This document shows positions 1 through 9,984 of a stretch of DNA of 64,000 bases, piece after piece. Source of the stretch: Accumulibacter sp. (GTDB lineage: Bacteria > Pseudomonadota > Gammaproteobacteria > Burkholderiales > Rhodocyclaceae); the NCBI GenBank assembly GCA_017302455.1, contig JAFLDO010000014.1, forward strand, positions 1-64,000, given 5' to 3'. Position numbers and translations under genes: made by a program. The first letter of the stretch is position 1. The number at the start of each line of letters is the position of its first letter. The notes beneath the pieces were generated by a model. The model had not been told where the DNA came from and made no database searches. It saw nothing but the letters and a program-made list of their open reading frames with translations.

Positions 1-111
1 ACCTGTCGCCGTCGCGGAGCATCCGCCTGGCAGTACCTCGGCACCGTCATCGCCGCCGCCCGCAAAGGCTTGCAGCTCCCCACGATCCCCGCCATCCCGG
101 CAACCGCGTAG
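1..111 (+). CDS. C-terminal end of a probable transposase (5' part outside the window)
   Basis: An open frame runs from base 1 to a TAG at 109-111 and reads as 36 residues, including the stretch SAWQYLGTVIAAARKG followed by a Pro/Ala-rich tail. From memory this resembles the end of IS66-like transposases, but with so little sequence the family is uncertain. The part encoding the catalytic domain lies outside the window. It sits just outside the polysaccharide island that starts at 324, so it could mark a mobile-element boundary. I could not recognise a terminal inverted repeat in the 212 bases that follow; the only symmetric stretch there is a short GGTTTAAACC palindrome near 217. Confidence 0.4.
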   Translation, partial: TCRRRGASAWQYLGTVIAAARKGLQLPTIPAIPATA

Positions 112-323
112 GGGAGTGAATGATTACAGTTCACAAGTGCTACCACAGACGGCACCTTCGTCGTGCTCCGACTCGCTTCCGAAGCGCTGGGTGAACTCCG
201 GCATCGACAAACCGGGTTTAAACCTGGATTCGATTCATGGCCATGGCGCTGCTCTCCGTATGGTGACGGTGTCCAGGCTAAGCCCCGCTGGGCTCACCAG
301 ATGCGCTCATCTGACGATTATTG

Positions 324-1559
324 CTAATCGGGATCGGTTTTCAGGCCGCGGAGCAATTCGACCATCTTCACAGCCAAGATTTTTCGGTCGTATTTCTCGG
401 CAGCGACAAAACAATTTGACCGGTAGTGTTCATAGGCTTGCCGATCCTGTCGCAAAAGCTTGAGATACAGAACCAGTTGGGCAGAGTTTTCCGGCTCGAA
501 AGCGATTCCCACATCTTCCATGCGTACGATATCCGCAGACTCGCCGGCCACACCGTGTAGAACGGGCAATCCCATTCCCATGCACTCGAATAACTTTGAA
601 GGGATGACCGTCGTGAACAGATCCGTTTTCCTCAGGTGAATGATCGACACGTCGAGCACGGACCAGTAGCGGGCGACTTGGTCCTTGGGCACGGAGTCCA
701 CAAACGTCACGTTGCTGAGTCCTCTCCGACGGGCATCTTGCTTCAGTGCCCCCTTACGAGCACCGTCGCCAAGCAAGACCAAGTGAATATCCTCTCCCAA
801 GCCCTCGGCGCAAAGCTTCTCGGCGGCATCCAGGATCGTTTCCAAGTGATGCGCCATTCCATGAGTTCCGACGTAACCGGCAACAAACTTGCCCGCGATG
901 CCTAACTCGGCCACCAGACCTTGATCTTTGGGCATCCGTCTGAAGCGGGACATATCTACCCCGTTGGTAACCACGCTGATCTTGCCGCTACTGATACCCC
1001 GCGCAATCAACCTGTCACGGAAAGAGTGTGTGACAGTAACAATCAGACTCGCCTTCCGATACAGGAACATCTCTAGCCGCTCCAACCATCGAATAGCCGC
1101 TGAGTCCTGCATGGCGCCTACGGCTTTGATCGACTCGGGCCACAAATCCCTCAGCTCAAACACGAACGGTACCCGCTTTAGGACACTGACTACCCATGCC
1201 GCGCAGACGGTAAAGAAATGGGGAGAGGTTCCGATCACCACATCGACGTGGCGGACGAAAAGGGCAGACAAAGTGGCTGCAACCATAAAGCTCTGGTAGT
1301 CCAGGATGCGCTTGACGAAGCCCTCATTGGCCGTGATGTAGGACCAGACCCGGACGACGCGAATTCCGTCCATGTCCCCTGCCTGCCAGACTTTGTTTCG
1401 GTATCCGTCATAGACTCGGCCCATCGGAAAGTTTGGGACGCAGGTGATGACCGTCACCTGATTGCCCGCCTTGACCCACTCACGGCAATGCTCGAAGGTT
1501 CGACTCGCGGGGGCATTTACCTCCGGCGGAAAATTGTCTGTCAAGAAGAGGATATGCAT
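324..1559 (-). CDS. Glycosyltransferase family 4 (WbuB/WcaI-like)
   Basis: A 411-residue cytoplasmic glycosyltransferase that would add a sugar from a nucleotide donor to a growing polysaccharide repeat unit. The N terminus MHILFLTDNFPPEVNAPASR is typical of WbuB/WcaI-like GT4 enzymes. The C-terminal donor-binding half has the expected acidic pocket (PSKLFECMGMGLPVL, then an EPENSAQL stretch). I chose the ATG at 1559 because homology begins exactly there; 27 further upstream codons are open but overlap the previous gene. The gene starts one base after the stop of the heparinase-like gene, so the two are surely co-transcribed. Donor and acceptor sugars cannot be read from the sequence. Confidence 0.85.
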   Translation of the reverse strand: MHILFLTDNFPPEVNAPASRTFEHCREWVKAGNQVTVITCVPNFPMGRVYDGYRNKVWQAGDMDGIRVVRVWSYITANEGFVKRILDYQSFMVAATLSALFVRHVDVVIGTSPHFFTVCAAWVVSVLKRVPFVFELRDLWPESIKAVGAMQDSAAIRWLERLEMFLYRKASLIVTVTHSFRDRLIARGISSGKISVVTNGVDMSRFRRMPKDQGLVAELGIAGKFVAGYVGTHGMAHHLETILDAAEKLCAEGLGEDIHLVLLGDGARKGALKQDARRRGLSNVTFVDSVPKDQVARYWSVLDVSIIHLRKTDLFTTVIPSKLFECMGMGLPVLHGVAGESADIVRMEDVGIAFEPENSAQLVLYLKLLRQDRQAYEHYRSNCFVAAEKYDRKILAVKMVELLRGLKTDPD

Positions 1560-1560
1560 C

Positions 1561-3225
1561 TCATGCCCAATCGAAATCAACCACCACCGCAGCGCCCTCG
1601 AACAGCACTTCAATGCATTGGTTGGATACGGAAACCCCAAATCCTGGATGCCACGTTGATGGCACCATCTGCGCGTGTCCGTCCGTAACCGACCAGCGAA
1701 CTACTTGTCCGCCCGCTAAGCGTAGCTCTCGATCGCCTGTCACCCGGACATCCGGATGAAGGTGGAAGCGGCTAACGGCCTGGCGGAAACCTCCGGTTAT
1801 CGCGTCGATGACCCGCAGACCACCGGTACGGAATTCCCACTGGCGGCGATGGATGGGGGATCCTGAGAGCCGCCGATAGCCGTCGTGGGAACAGCGTACC
1901 ACCACTCTTTCACCGTCCTGCCAGACATCTCGCCAGAACTCCAGCGCGATTGGTCGGGCGCGCCGAGCGACCCGAAAGCCAGCCCATACCTCAGAGGAAT
2001 CTTCCCCGTCGACTTCAACGGTGTTATGTGCTGACGTACTTCGTTGGCGTTGACGTTCCGCGCCTTCGCCATATCGGGATGTCCCTGAATTAACCAGAAC
2101 GCGTTCACCAAAGAGGCTCAACTCAAAGCTGAGAGTGTCGGCGTGGGCGTGACCCGGCTGGTAATCCGGACCCACGTTGGCCACATCCAGCAAGGCCTTT
2201 CCACCCGAGCCAAGTTCGACGACGATGTAACCCGTGTCCACAAGATGGTTCAGCAGAAGTGGTCGCACCACGGCCTCGTCACCGGGACAACCCAATGCCC
2301 TCGCATACGCTGTGATCTGCGCGGAGCGTGGGGCAATCCCGAACGTTGCATCGTTAAAGAAGGCAATCTCACCGTCGGGATGGCACATGTGCCCCAGCCA
2401 CGCCATGCCGCGTTCGATAGCGCCATGCCAGGCCGGAGCGCGCTCAGAAAGCTCGGGCAATCCACTCCTCTGGGCCAGGTTCAGCAAGTCGCAGAGATCC
2501 CACAGCAGGGTCGCGTGATACATCGGCGATAGCTCGAAGTGACCGCCATCAGCCAAGAACTGCTCGGGGATCTCTCGGTCCAGAATACCTAGTCCCCGGT
2601 GCAAGCAGCGGCTCCCCGAATCGCCCCCAAGGAAGGTGCCGGCAAACGTCAACGCCTTGCCGTTGGCGAATAGGTGGTTGGCCAGAATGTGGCGCTCCTC
2701 CTGTGCCGCAAGAGCCTGGGCTTGCCTAGCGATGCTGTCGAGCCACTCGGCAGGCACCTGCTCCTGCCGTGCACACCACTTGACCAGATTCACCAGCCGC
2801 AAGGAAAGGGTGTAGGGCTCCCAGCCGTTCCCGGTGAGAGATGGATTGTCGTGGATCCAACGCTCAATCAGCCATCCCTGTTGCTCGGCACGTGTGTCCG
2901 CGTCGACGGCATTGAGATCGTCGAGATAGTGAAGATTGTAGAGCCACAGTTTCGCGTGCTTATCCGAATTCCAGTCAGAGGGTTCCTTCACCTCGCCACG
3001 CTCCCCGAGAAACTCGAAAACCCCTGCCGTCAAGTGGCTACGCGGTGAAGTAAGCGGAGCCGACCACGGTTCGGACCAAGACCGTCGAACTGCCACCCTA
3101 ATGGGTGCCAGCGCGAGCCGCGCGACCAGCGGTTTGGCCAAACGGTAATAGAGGCGATAGAGCACCTGCTCGGTCCGCAGGTGACGAATCGTACGGAGCA
3201 ACAGCAAGATACGCCCGATACCCAT
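1561..3225 (-). CDS. Heparinase II/III family protein (polysaccharide lyase)
   Basis: A 554-residue protein with the two-part architecture of bacterial heparinase II/III-like proteins found in exopolysaccharide clusters: an alpha/alpha-barrel N-terminal half and a beta-rich C-terminal half. The hallmark HAHADTLSFEL motif lies at about residues 359-369. Family members cleave uronic-acid-containing polymers by beta-elimination, or act in assembly and release of the polymer made by the same cluster. No clear signal peptide is visible, which is usual for this sub-group. It is flanked by a glycosyltransferase (one base away) and an oxidoreductase, so a role on the locally made polymer is likely. 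Substrate is unknown. Confidence 0.85.
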   Translation of the reverse strand: MGIGRILLLLRTIRHLRTEQVLYRLYYRLAKPLVARLALAPIRVAVRRSWSEPWSAPLTSPRSHLTAGVFEFLGERGEVKEPSDWNSDKHAKLWLYNLHYLDDLNAVDADTRAEQQGWLIERWIHDNPSLTGNGWEPYTLSLRLVNLVKWCARQEQVPAEWLDSIARQAQALAAQEERHILANHLFANGKALTFAGTFLGGDSGSRCLHRGLGILDREIPEQFLADGGHFELSPMYHATLLWDLCDLLNLAQRSGLPELSERAPAWHGAIERGMAWLGHMCHPDGEIAFFNDATFGIAPRSAQITAYARALGCPGDEAVVRPLLLNHLVDTGYIVVELGSGGKALLDVANVGPDYQPGHAHADTLSFELSLFGERVLVNSGTSRYGEGAERQRQRSTSAHNTVEVDGEDSSEVWAGFRVARRARPIALEFWRDVWQDGERVVVRCSHDGYRRLSGSPIHRRQWEFRTGGLRVIDAITGGFRQAVSRFHLHPDVRVTGDRELRLAGGQVVRWSVTDGHAQMVPSTWHPGFGVSVSNQCIEVLFEGAAVVVDFDWA

Positions 3226-3441
3226 CTCTCAAGGGACTCCTTTGGGTAACTGAGCGCGCCATCGCAACGCTATCACCACCATCCTGGGTCCGAGCCCCTG
3301 GCTATCCCGCTGACCTGCCACCGAATGTTGTCCACGCAACCGCACCCCATTTCCAAGCGCCCAGACCGACTCGACGGCACCATAGATACCCAGTGGCCAG
3401 TCGGTTGGCCCAACAAGGCGCGCCCAATCCACACCCAAAGT

Positions 3442-5568
3442 CTACGAAGCCAACAAGATCGACACTCGACTCACCTCGACAATCTCTGCGAACGGAATCG
3501 GCGCAACGGCCCCACCGCGAATCGCGTTGACAAAAGCTGCGGCGCACGCCTTTTGCCCCTTGTCCTGCCGCCACAGATTCATGTCCTTGAACCCTGGCCA
3601 GGCGTAGCCCTTCAGTCTTCGGAAGTTGTCAAGCTGCAACACCCGACCCCCTGCAAAGACTTCCAGGCGCTCCTTTGGAAACGCCTTACAACCATTCGCG
3701 AAATAGTTAACTGTACCGATGGAACCGTCAGCAAAGCCCAACTGTAGGCTCACGGTATCCCCATTCGCTGAATCCATCGCCATACGAGTGTGCGCTACCA
3801 AGGGGCTAGCGGCCAAGAATCGCAGCAAATCAATGAAATGGCATGCTTCCCCGATGACACGCCCGCCACCAATCTCGCGGTCATGCGTCCAGTGGTCCGA
3901 CGGAATCTCGCCCGCATTGACAGTCATCACAAATGACTTCGGCCCGGTCACCCCGGTCAGAAGCGACTTGACCTTAGCCACTTGTGGCGAAAAACGCCGA
4001 TTGAAACCAACCATCAGCAACGGTGCAGTGCCCAGCTCATGCAGCCGGGAATACGCCACTTCGATCTCATCCAGCTCTCGCAACGTCAGACAAATCGGCT
4101 TTTCCACAAAGACATGCTTGCCGGCCTGCAATGCCTGCAAGACAAACGCCGCGTGGCTGTTGTGACGGGTGCTTATTACCAAAGCATCCACCGTCGGGTC
4201 GCTGAACAGCTTGTCGGTATCCGTGGTGGTCTCGACAAAGCCATGCTTCTTACCAGCGTGCACCCCACTCACCCCGGTGCTTGATGCAACCGACTGCAGG
4301 TGGGCGCCAGCCTCCTTGAAGGCGGGGATCAGCACGCCCGTAGCGTAGTTGCCTGACCCGACAAACGCCACCACCGGAGCCTGCCCGGTCCCGGCAACTG
4401 GCTTGTGCGCCCCCACGCAAACCGTCGCCGCCCTCATCTCCGCGTCACTCTTTTCCTCACGGGTGGGGTACTCCAACAAGATACCCAGGGAAGGCTCGCT
4501 ACCGCCAACCACCGCATACGCCGCTTCAGTCTCATCCAGCTTGAAGCGATGCGACATCAGCGGCTGAACGTCGAGGTGGCTATCGGCCAGCATATCCAGT
4601 ACAGCTTCAAAGTTCCGCTGCTCAGTCCAGCGCACAAATCCAACCGGATAGTCCTGTCCTTTCTCCTCATAGTTTGGGTCATAACGGCCAGGGCCATAGG
4701 AAGCAGACACTTGAAAGGTCAATTCCTTCTTGAAGAAATCGTCACGAGACAAGTCGAGCCCGGTAACTCCCACCAGCACAATGCGCCCGCGCTTGCGACA
4801 CATGAGAGCCGCCTGATGTATCGGCTCGCTGCTCCTCGTAGCCGCTGTCACCAGCACCGCATCGACCCCCCTTCCCCGGGAAAGCCGCTCCGCCACTCGA
4901 ACGGGATCTTCCCCGGCGCTCAGGTTAACTACCTCGGCGCCGAACGCCTTGGCCATCATCAGTTTGGCCGGGTCGAAATCGATCCCCAAGACGCGACAGC
5001 CATTCGCACGAAGCAGTTGCACCGCAAGCTGGCCAATCAAGCCTAGGCCAGTCACCACCACGACCTCACCCAACGTTGGCTGCACGAGGCGGATACCCTG
5101 CAACGCAATCGCGCCGATGACGGCAAACGCTGCGGCGTCGTCACTCACCGCGTCGGGAACGCGTGCGCAAAGGTTCACCGGTACGCTCACGACCTCGCCG
5201 TGTTTCCCGTTGGACGCCACCCGATCGCCTGCGGCAAAGCCCTCGACGCCCCTGCCAACCTCCAGTACCACGCCGACGTTGCAGTAACCCAGAGGCACGG
5301 GTTGCCCCAACTTGTTGCGCACCGCATCGAGCGTCGGCATCAATCCGTCGGTCTTGATCTTTTCCAGGACCATGCGCACCTTGTCCGGCTGCTGACGAGC
5401 CTTTTCAATCGGGTTTGCTTTCCCGAAATCCACCAGCATCCGTTCAGTGCCAGCGGAAATCAGCGAGCGTGAAGTGCGGATCAATAACTGACCGGTGGTC
5501 GCACGCGGGCACGGTACTTCCGCCACACAGGTGGCGCCGGTTTTCAAGTCTTGAAGAATCTGTTTCAT
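3442..5568 (-). CDS. Fused zinc-type alcohol dehydrogenase / Gfo-Idh-MocA oxidoreductase
   Basis: A 708-residue two-domain protein. Residues 1 to about 370 form a medium-chain dehydrogenase (GTERMLVDFGKAN near the start, then the Rossmann segment VVVTGLGLIGQLAVQLL). From about 395 a second Rossmann domain follows (VVAFVGSGNYATGV) with the Gfo/Idh EKP motif in FVEKPICLTL. This fusion is common in heparinase-linked polysaccharide loci and is thought to modify a nucleotide-sugar, but its reaction has not been established to my knowledge. The ATG at 5568 is preceded by AGGTAAAGAG, a good ribosome site; eight open codons upstream lack one. The 216 bases to the next gene hold nothing I can name. 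Confidence 0.85.
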   Translation of the reverse strand: MKQILQDLKTGATCVAEVPCPRATTGQLLIRTSRSLISAGTERMLVDFGKANPIEKARQQPDKVRMVLEKIKTDGLMPTLDAVRNKLGQPVPLGYCNVGVVLEVGRGVEGFAAGDRVASNGKHGEVVSVPVNLCARVPDAVSDDAAAFAVIGAIALQGIRLVQPTLGEVVVVTGLGLIGQLAVQLLRANGCRVLGIDFDPAKLMMAKAFGAEVVNLSAGEDPVRVAERLSRGRGVDAVLVTAATRSSEPIHQAALMCRKRGRIVLVGVTGLDLSRDDFFKKELTFQVSASYGPGRYDPNYEEKGQDYPVGFVRWTEQRNFEAVLDMLADSHLDVQPLMSHRFKLDETEAAYAVVGGSEPSLGILLEYPTREEKSDAEMRAATVCVGAHKPVAGTGQAPVVAFVGSGNYATGVLIPAFKEAGAHLQSVASSTGVSGVHAGKKHGFVETTTDTDKLFSDPTVDALVISTRHNSHAAFVLQALQAGKHVFVEKPICLTLRELDEIEVAYSRLHELGTAPLLMVGFNRRFSPQVAKVKSLLTGVTGPKSFVMTVNAGEIPSDHWTHDREIGGGRVIGEACHFIDLLRFLAASPLVAHTRMAMDSANGDTVSLQLGFADGSIGTVNYFANGCKAFPKERLEVFAGGRVLQLDNFRRLKGYAWPGFKDMNLWRQDKGQKACAAAFVNAIRGGAVAPIPFAEIVEVSRVSILLAS

Positions 5569-5775
5569 CTCTTTACCTATGACCACCAACAATTCAGCTC
5601 ACGAACCGTGCGAAATGCAATCCGACAGCCCGACGTAGGCGACCCACCTGCACGCTCGCGGCCAGCATAGACTCATGCGCGCGACCCCACAGTCGGCCAC
5701 CCCAATTTCTTCCCGCACTCACCCCCAGTTTTGTACCAGCGCGACATGTCAAACCGCTCACCGCAGATCCGAACA

Positions 5776-6446
5776 CTACACGCTCCGGTACTCTTTCCAC
5801 CCGGGCTCGCGCAACGTCCCGACCAGAAGAACACGTAACGGCCAGAATATCCCGCAAGAATTCACTAATCGCTCATACGCTGCACCCAGCAAGTACAAAG
5901 GCCAGGTCATGCGCAGATACTCAGGGCGACCCTCGACAAGCTCAACTCGCTCCAACAACATCCCGGAGTCCTCAGCCAGCCGGGCCACATCGCGCCGCGT
6001 ATTGGCGCGGTAACGGGTCGGACACGTAGCGACCTCGGGTCGCCCGCGCAAACGATTGACATACTGGTGAAATCCATGTGGCGTAAACCGCGCTATGGTC
6101 GGCATGTAGTGCCACTTGTTCCGCGTCTTGAACAGAAAAACACCACATCGAACCGGCCATCCTCATAGGGTATGCCAGCCGCCTTAGCCACGCGCCCTTC
6201 GTCGAGCATTGGGTTGTCGATCACCCTTGGATCCAAATCAACCCCACACATCTGCCCCACGGCTACACGGAAATTCATTTGCGGTACAATCCCCGCACCG
6301 GCGCCAGGGTCGAGCACAACTGAGCTAGGATGCAAATACGCGATAATCCTCTCGCGGAAAAGCTCGTCATCCCAGTTTCGCGAATAAGATGGATAAAGTC
6401 TGCGATTTAACCAGTCTACAGCACTGCTCATTTCATTGATCTCCAT
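5776..6446 (-). pseudogene. SAM-dependent methyltransferase, broken by an internal deletion and frameshift
   Basis: Two open pieces are halves of one class I methyltransferase. The first (6446 down to about 6130) carries the SAM-binding segment VVLDPGAGAGIV and ends its homology at GRFDVVF. The second, in another frame (about 6138 down to 5776), resumes at FLFKTRNKWHYMPTIAR and runs to a plausible natural end. The segment between, which in relatives carries the DNVLEH-like motif and the strand ending in LKPGG, is absent, and the join changes frame. The junction reads GTGGTGTTTTTCTGTTC. Methyl transfer is impossible without the missing part. The start ATG at 6446 follows AACGAGGAC; a second ATG at 6431 is also possible. 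In this position the gene would have methylated a sugar of the polymer. Confidence 0.75.
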
Positions 6447-6580
6447 GTCCTCGTTAGCACCTATTCCTTCTCTGCTCCCGGCGGCACCGCTCTCATCGTC
6501 GCAAACGCCCCTCTTGACCCACATTGCCCAATCTCTCTTGACACCGAACCCATGAATCACCAGCGCACTGCAAATTAGAA

Positions 6581-7537
6581 CTACGGTTCTCTGCCCAACC
6601 CAAGCTCCTTATAAATGTCGATCAGCACCTCGATGGTGTTCGGCTCGACAGCACCTACGTTCGACGTTGTACCCGACTGTAGTAAAGCAAATAACTCGTC
6701 GAGGTCACGATACGCAAGGACCCCTTCTGGCCTATCTACCACATTGGTGGCGAAAACGGGTTTGCCCAGGTAAAGTGCCTCCCTGACTGAAATAGAATCG
6801 CCGTCGGTGCTCGTGTTCCGGATAAATCCTTCGCTAAGCTTTATCACCTCGCAAAAATCATGCGGAAAGCAGATCCAATGTGGAACATCGATCAGATCTG
6901 GAGCATTGACCCTGACGAACGCTTTGTAGCTCCCCGTTGGGTCCGAAATGATCAGCTTATAATCTGATCGCAGGGAGAAGCGCGACAAGAGATTGGTAAT
7001 TCCATAAATCTCTAAGCCGTGCTTGTCGAATGTCACATTAAAGGCATTCGTGCAAAACACTCTCTGCCGCAATTTAATTCTCTCAATGACTTCCAAGGTC
7101 GCCAACGGCAGTGGCTGCACATCAGAAGGCGGGATAAAGGCTGAAACCCGTTGCGCTCGAGGATTCATACCGCGTGCCAACGTGTGGCTGCCCCTGTTGA
7201 TTACGATTGGCACCGAACACCAACGTAATGACAAATAATCCGCCTCGTTTTTCAGCCAGGAGTAACGCGACAGATTACCGTGGTATGTAATTATCGTACG
7301 CTTCCCCAGGATGTGCCCAACAACCGCGAATACAAGCCGCAAATAGACATTAGACGTGTGCAGGTGAATTATCCGATGACCGAGAACGGAACTAATCCCT
7401 CTACCAGTAAACAAATCCTTCAAATGCAGGAACGAGCAATCGCGACGAGAACAAAAATACGCCCATAGACGACTAACATGAATTGTAACTCCGCCAATTG
7501 GCGGGGGAATCTTGCCAACTATCAACAGATCCTTCAT
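6581..7537 (-). CDS. Glycosyltransferase family 4
   Basis: A 318-residue protein starting MKDLLIVGKIPPPIGGVTIH, the N-terminal glycine-rich loop of GT4 enzymes, with the C-terminal pocket FIRNTSTDGDSISVREAL containing the conserved acidic residues. It probably adds one sugar to the repeat unit of the island's polymer. It is noticeably richer in A and T than genes after 17 kb, which fits horizontal acquisition. Its ATG overlaps by four bases (ATGA) the stop of a 67-codon open frame upstream that I do not accept as a gene. Acceptor and donor are unknown. Confidence 0.8.
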   Translation of the reverse strand: MKDLLIVGKIPPPIGGVTIHVSRLWAYFCSRRDCSFLHLKDLFTGRGISSVLGHRIIHLHTSNVYLRLVFAVVGHILGKRTIITYHGNLSRYSWLKNEADYLSLRWCSVPIVINRGSHTLARGMNPRAQRVSAFIPPSDVQPLPLATLEVIERIKLRQRVFCTNAFNVTFDKHGLEIYGITNLLSRFSLRSDYKLIISDPTGSYKAFVRVNAPDLIDVPHWICFPHDFCEVIKLSEGFIRNTSTDGDSISVREALYLGKPVFATNVVDRPEGVLAYRDLDELFALLQSGTTSNVGAVEPNTIEVLIDIYKELGLGREP

Positions 7538-7878
7538 TTAAAATACTCAGATGAAGTCACACAGCAACACGCCGAAGCATCCTGACGACTGCCGTCGAAT
7601 ACAAGGCCAGAAGAAGACACCGACTTACCGCTCTTAACCCATCTACGAGCGATTTCGACCCTTATCATATACTCGGTGGCGTCGATGGTACTACAGACGC
7701 AGCCCGGTATCAAAAACTGTGATCGTCCGCGAGGCAACTTATCCCAATGGAAAGAGAGGAATCACCAGAAAGTAGCAGGATAACCAACTAGTTAAAGCCG
7801 CGTAGCCGTACACTATGCGTGCGTCAATGCCCGAAGAGAATTCGCACTCCTTGGTAACGGCACGTCCCACCGAGCGAC
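7538..7878. other. 341-base gap without a supported gene
   Basis: This stretch separates the exported hydrolase-like gene from the glycosyltransferase. A 67-codon minus-strand frame (7534-7737) overlaps the start of the downstream gene, but its translation is cysteine-rich with no recognisable domain or hydrophobic pattern, so I do not call it. I see no hairpin with a U-run and no clear promoter pair. It may be remnant DNA of a lost island gene. Confidence 0.4.
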
Positions 7879-9984
7879 CTAGCGATTGCCTGGCGGGCTT
7901 CCCTTAATGCTCTCCAACACTAGACGGCGCGTGGATGTGGCACGCCATTCGTCGTTTGGGCTAGAAATGACATCAACGGCAAGTCTCCTTGCCGCCTGAT
8001 TGCCGAACATCGAGGCATACCGCGCAAGTAGTGCCGCATCCTCTAGACCGAGTCGCCACGCTTCCCAACGCCTGCTGCTAAGCAGAGACTGGTTACCTTC
8101 TTCGTACACAACGCCAAAATCGGGACGTCGCCCATCAAAATCGTCCCAGGCGCTTCCATATATATCGCCATAACTCCAAAAGCCGACGCCACCAAAACCT
8201 CTAGCATAAGCACGCCAAGGCATAAGCCGATAGTAACTATAAGCCAGATTGTCCTTCCCGGGTCCCCGCATGTTATAGAGCCACACCTTGGAACCTTCAA
8301 CGACAGCAGGGTCACTGGATAGACCTTCAGCCACGCATGCAATATCCACCAGTGAAACCAGAGCTAAGGCGGATCGGTTGTCAATCGTCGCGAAAAGTCT
8401 CACGCCAGCCAACTCGCTACGCATCCACCGAATTACCTCGTGCGCCATCACAATCTCTTCACCAACAGGCTCATCATACGGGTATAAGAAAACCCGTACA
8501 TCGCTCCTTCCGACGCTCCGGATACTATCGATAATCCCATGGTACCACTGAACAAATTGTCGACGCCAAACAGGATCAGCAAGTTGCGGGGCATTTCGTC
8601 GAAAATCCAGGAACAGCAGGACGATGCTCACGCCAGTATATTTCTCAATGACTTTAGAAAACCCCTTAAAGTCGACGGACCGATACGGCGTAAGCATGGC
8701 TGGAGGAATGACTGCAACACTTGTATGATGGGCCAACAGGTCTGCGCGAGCTAAGTCGCCCCGCATAGCCAACATGCCATGGCCTGGATATGCCCAAACA
8801 ACCGATGCCAGAAAGGAGCGGTTGTCAATGGTTGCAGCCCTTTCCACGTCGGTGGTAGCGATAAAGCGCTTACGAGAACCGTCGATCCGAAGGGTATGCC
8901 TTCCCTCACCGCACAATTTTAGCCACAGCATCACGGTCTCTCCCGGCGCGATGTCGTAGATGGGGCCCACAGGTACCAGTGGGTCGAAAACCGTTTCTAA
9001 GCTTGCTGTCAAGACTGGCTTGGCTTCAAAGAGAGCTGCTGTCAGGGCCGCTTGTTGCGCTGATTCGGTGAACCGAACGCGCAACGGTATGGAAGCCGGA
9101 TTGCTTAACGTGAACGCGCGATAATCGCAACTCCCCTGGGGTATAAGTATCTTGTAATCTGCCTCTGCCTGACCCTTCGGCAACGTCAGAGGCGAAATGT
9201 GCGCCAGAGGATTAACCGTGTCGATCACGAACTCCTCGTTGGGAAAGCGCTTAGCCAATGCGGCGGCTCGCCGCGCGACGGTATCTGGGCCCGAGGGAAG
9301 GCCCAGCCGATCCAAAGCGCGCATCGCACGACGGCTTGCGTCGACGGTACGCGAAGCAGTGACGCGGCGTGAAACGTCGGCAGGAATCTCTCCCAAATCA
9401 ATGGTCGATTTCAGTTCTGTTCCGGCTACCGCTTCGACGATTTCCACCTCGTCGGTAAAAAAATAACGGCCCCGCAAAATGATTTCCAGACGGGCATAGC
9501 GGGCCAAGCGTCCCAACCCAGAAAGGCTAAACCGTCTCTCCTCGTAGGGTCCTTCGTGCCCACCCACATCGTTAACGACATCGCCGACAAACTCGTACCG
9601 CTCTCCATCTGCACTAAGATAGACCATTCCGCGATAGGGAAAGCTTACGCCAGCAGCGAAACGTCGGGCAGTTCGAATCGCCACTGACTCAACCGGGACG
9701 ATGTGCCCAAGATCTACGGTGATCGCCACCCCACGCGTCTCCTTCCAGCCAAGGCTCCCATCGGACGTCCATAAGATTCCCTTTGTGAACTGCTGGTCCG
9801 TGAGTGCCTTCGCTACTGTCTCCTTCGAGTAGGTTTTGTAGTTCGGCTCTGGATCTAACTGGTAAGGCTTCTGCCGAGAAACGAAGTCCGCGGCAGAGGC
9901 TACCGAAAGCCCCAGAATGGCCAGTGCTGCAGCTAAAGCAAACCTCCCCGACCAGGGGCGCCGGTACCGTGAATCAGCTTCCAT
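7879..9984 (-). CDS. Exported glycoside-hydrolase-like protein (DUF4091/GH123-like catalytic region)
   Basis: A 701-residue protein. Residues about 15-32 form a signal peptide (RFALAAALAILGLSVASA), so it is probably secreted or periplasmic. An N-terminal discoidin-like beta domain follows (TVDLGHIVPVESVAIRTAR, then a segment on SADGERYEFVGDV). The C-terminal half resembles DUF4091/GH123-type barrels: FLYPYDEPVGEE carries an acidic pair expected at an active site, and GGVGFWSYGDIYGSAWDD is the aromatic late strand. The ATG at 9984 has a strong GGGAGG ribosome site; a GTG start 13 codons upstream has none. In a synthesis cluster it may trim, release or remodel the polymer. Substrate is unknown. 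Confidence 0.65.
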   Translation of the reverse strand: MEADSRYRRPWSGRFALAAALAILGLSVASAADFVSRQKPYQLDPEPNYKTYSKETVAKALTDQQFTKGILWTSDGSLGWKETRGVAITVDLGHIVPVESVAIRTARRFAAGVSFPYRGMVYLSADGERYEFVGDVVNDVGGHEGPYEERRFSLSGLGRLARYARLEIILRGRYFFTDEVEIVEAVAGTELKSTIDLGEIPADVSRRVTASRTVDASRRAMRALDRLGLPSGPDTVARRAAALAKRFPNEEFVIDTVNPLAHISPLTLPKGQAEADYKILIPQGSCDYRAFTLSNPASIPLRVRFTESAQQAALTAALFEAKPVLTASLETVFDPLVPVGPIYDIAPGETVMLWLKLCGEGRHTLRIDGSRKRFIATTDVERAATIDNRSFLASVVWAYPGHGMLAMRGDLARADLLAHHTSVAVIPPAMLTPYRSVDFKGFSKVIEKYTGVSIVLLFLDFRRNAPQLADPVWRRQFVQWYHGIIDSIRSVGRSDVRVFLYPYDEPVGEEIVMAHEVIRWMRSELAGVRLFATIDNRSALALVSLVDIACVAEGLSSDPAVVEGSKVWLYNMRGPGKDNLAYSYYRLMPWRAYARGFGGVGFWSYGDIYGSAWDDFDGRRPDFGVVYEEGNQSLLSSRRWEAWRLGLEDAALLARYASMFGNQAARRLAVDVISSPNDEWRATSTRRLVLESIKGSPPGNR

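Noticed and set aside
112-323. Terminal inverted repeat of an insertion sequence after the transposase end
   Set aside because: Only a short GGTTTAAACC palindrome is visible; without the other end of the element no repeat can be defined.
7534-7737. 67-codon minus-strand frame overlapping the start of a glycosyltransferase gene
   Set aside because: The ATGA overlap is attractive, but the translation is Cys- and Ser-rich with no known pattern and no good ribosome site.
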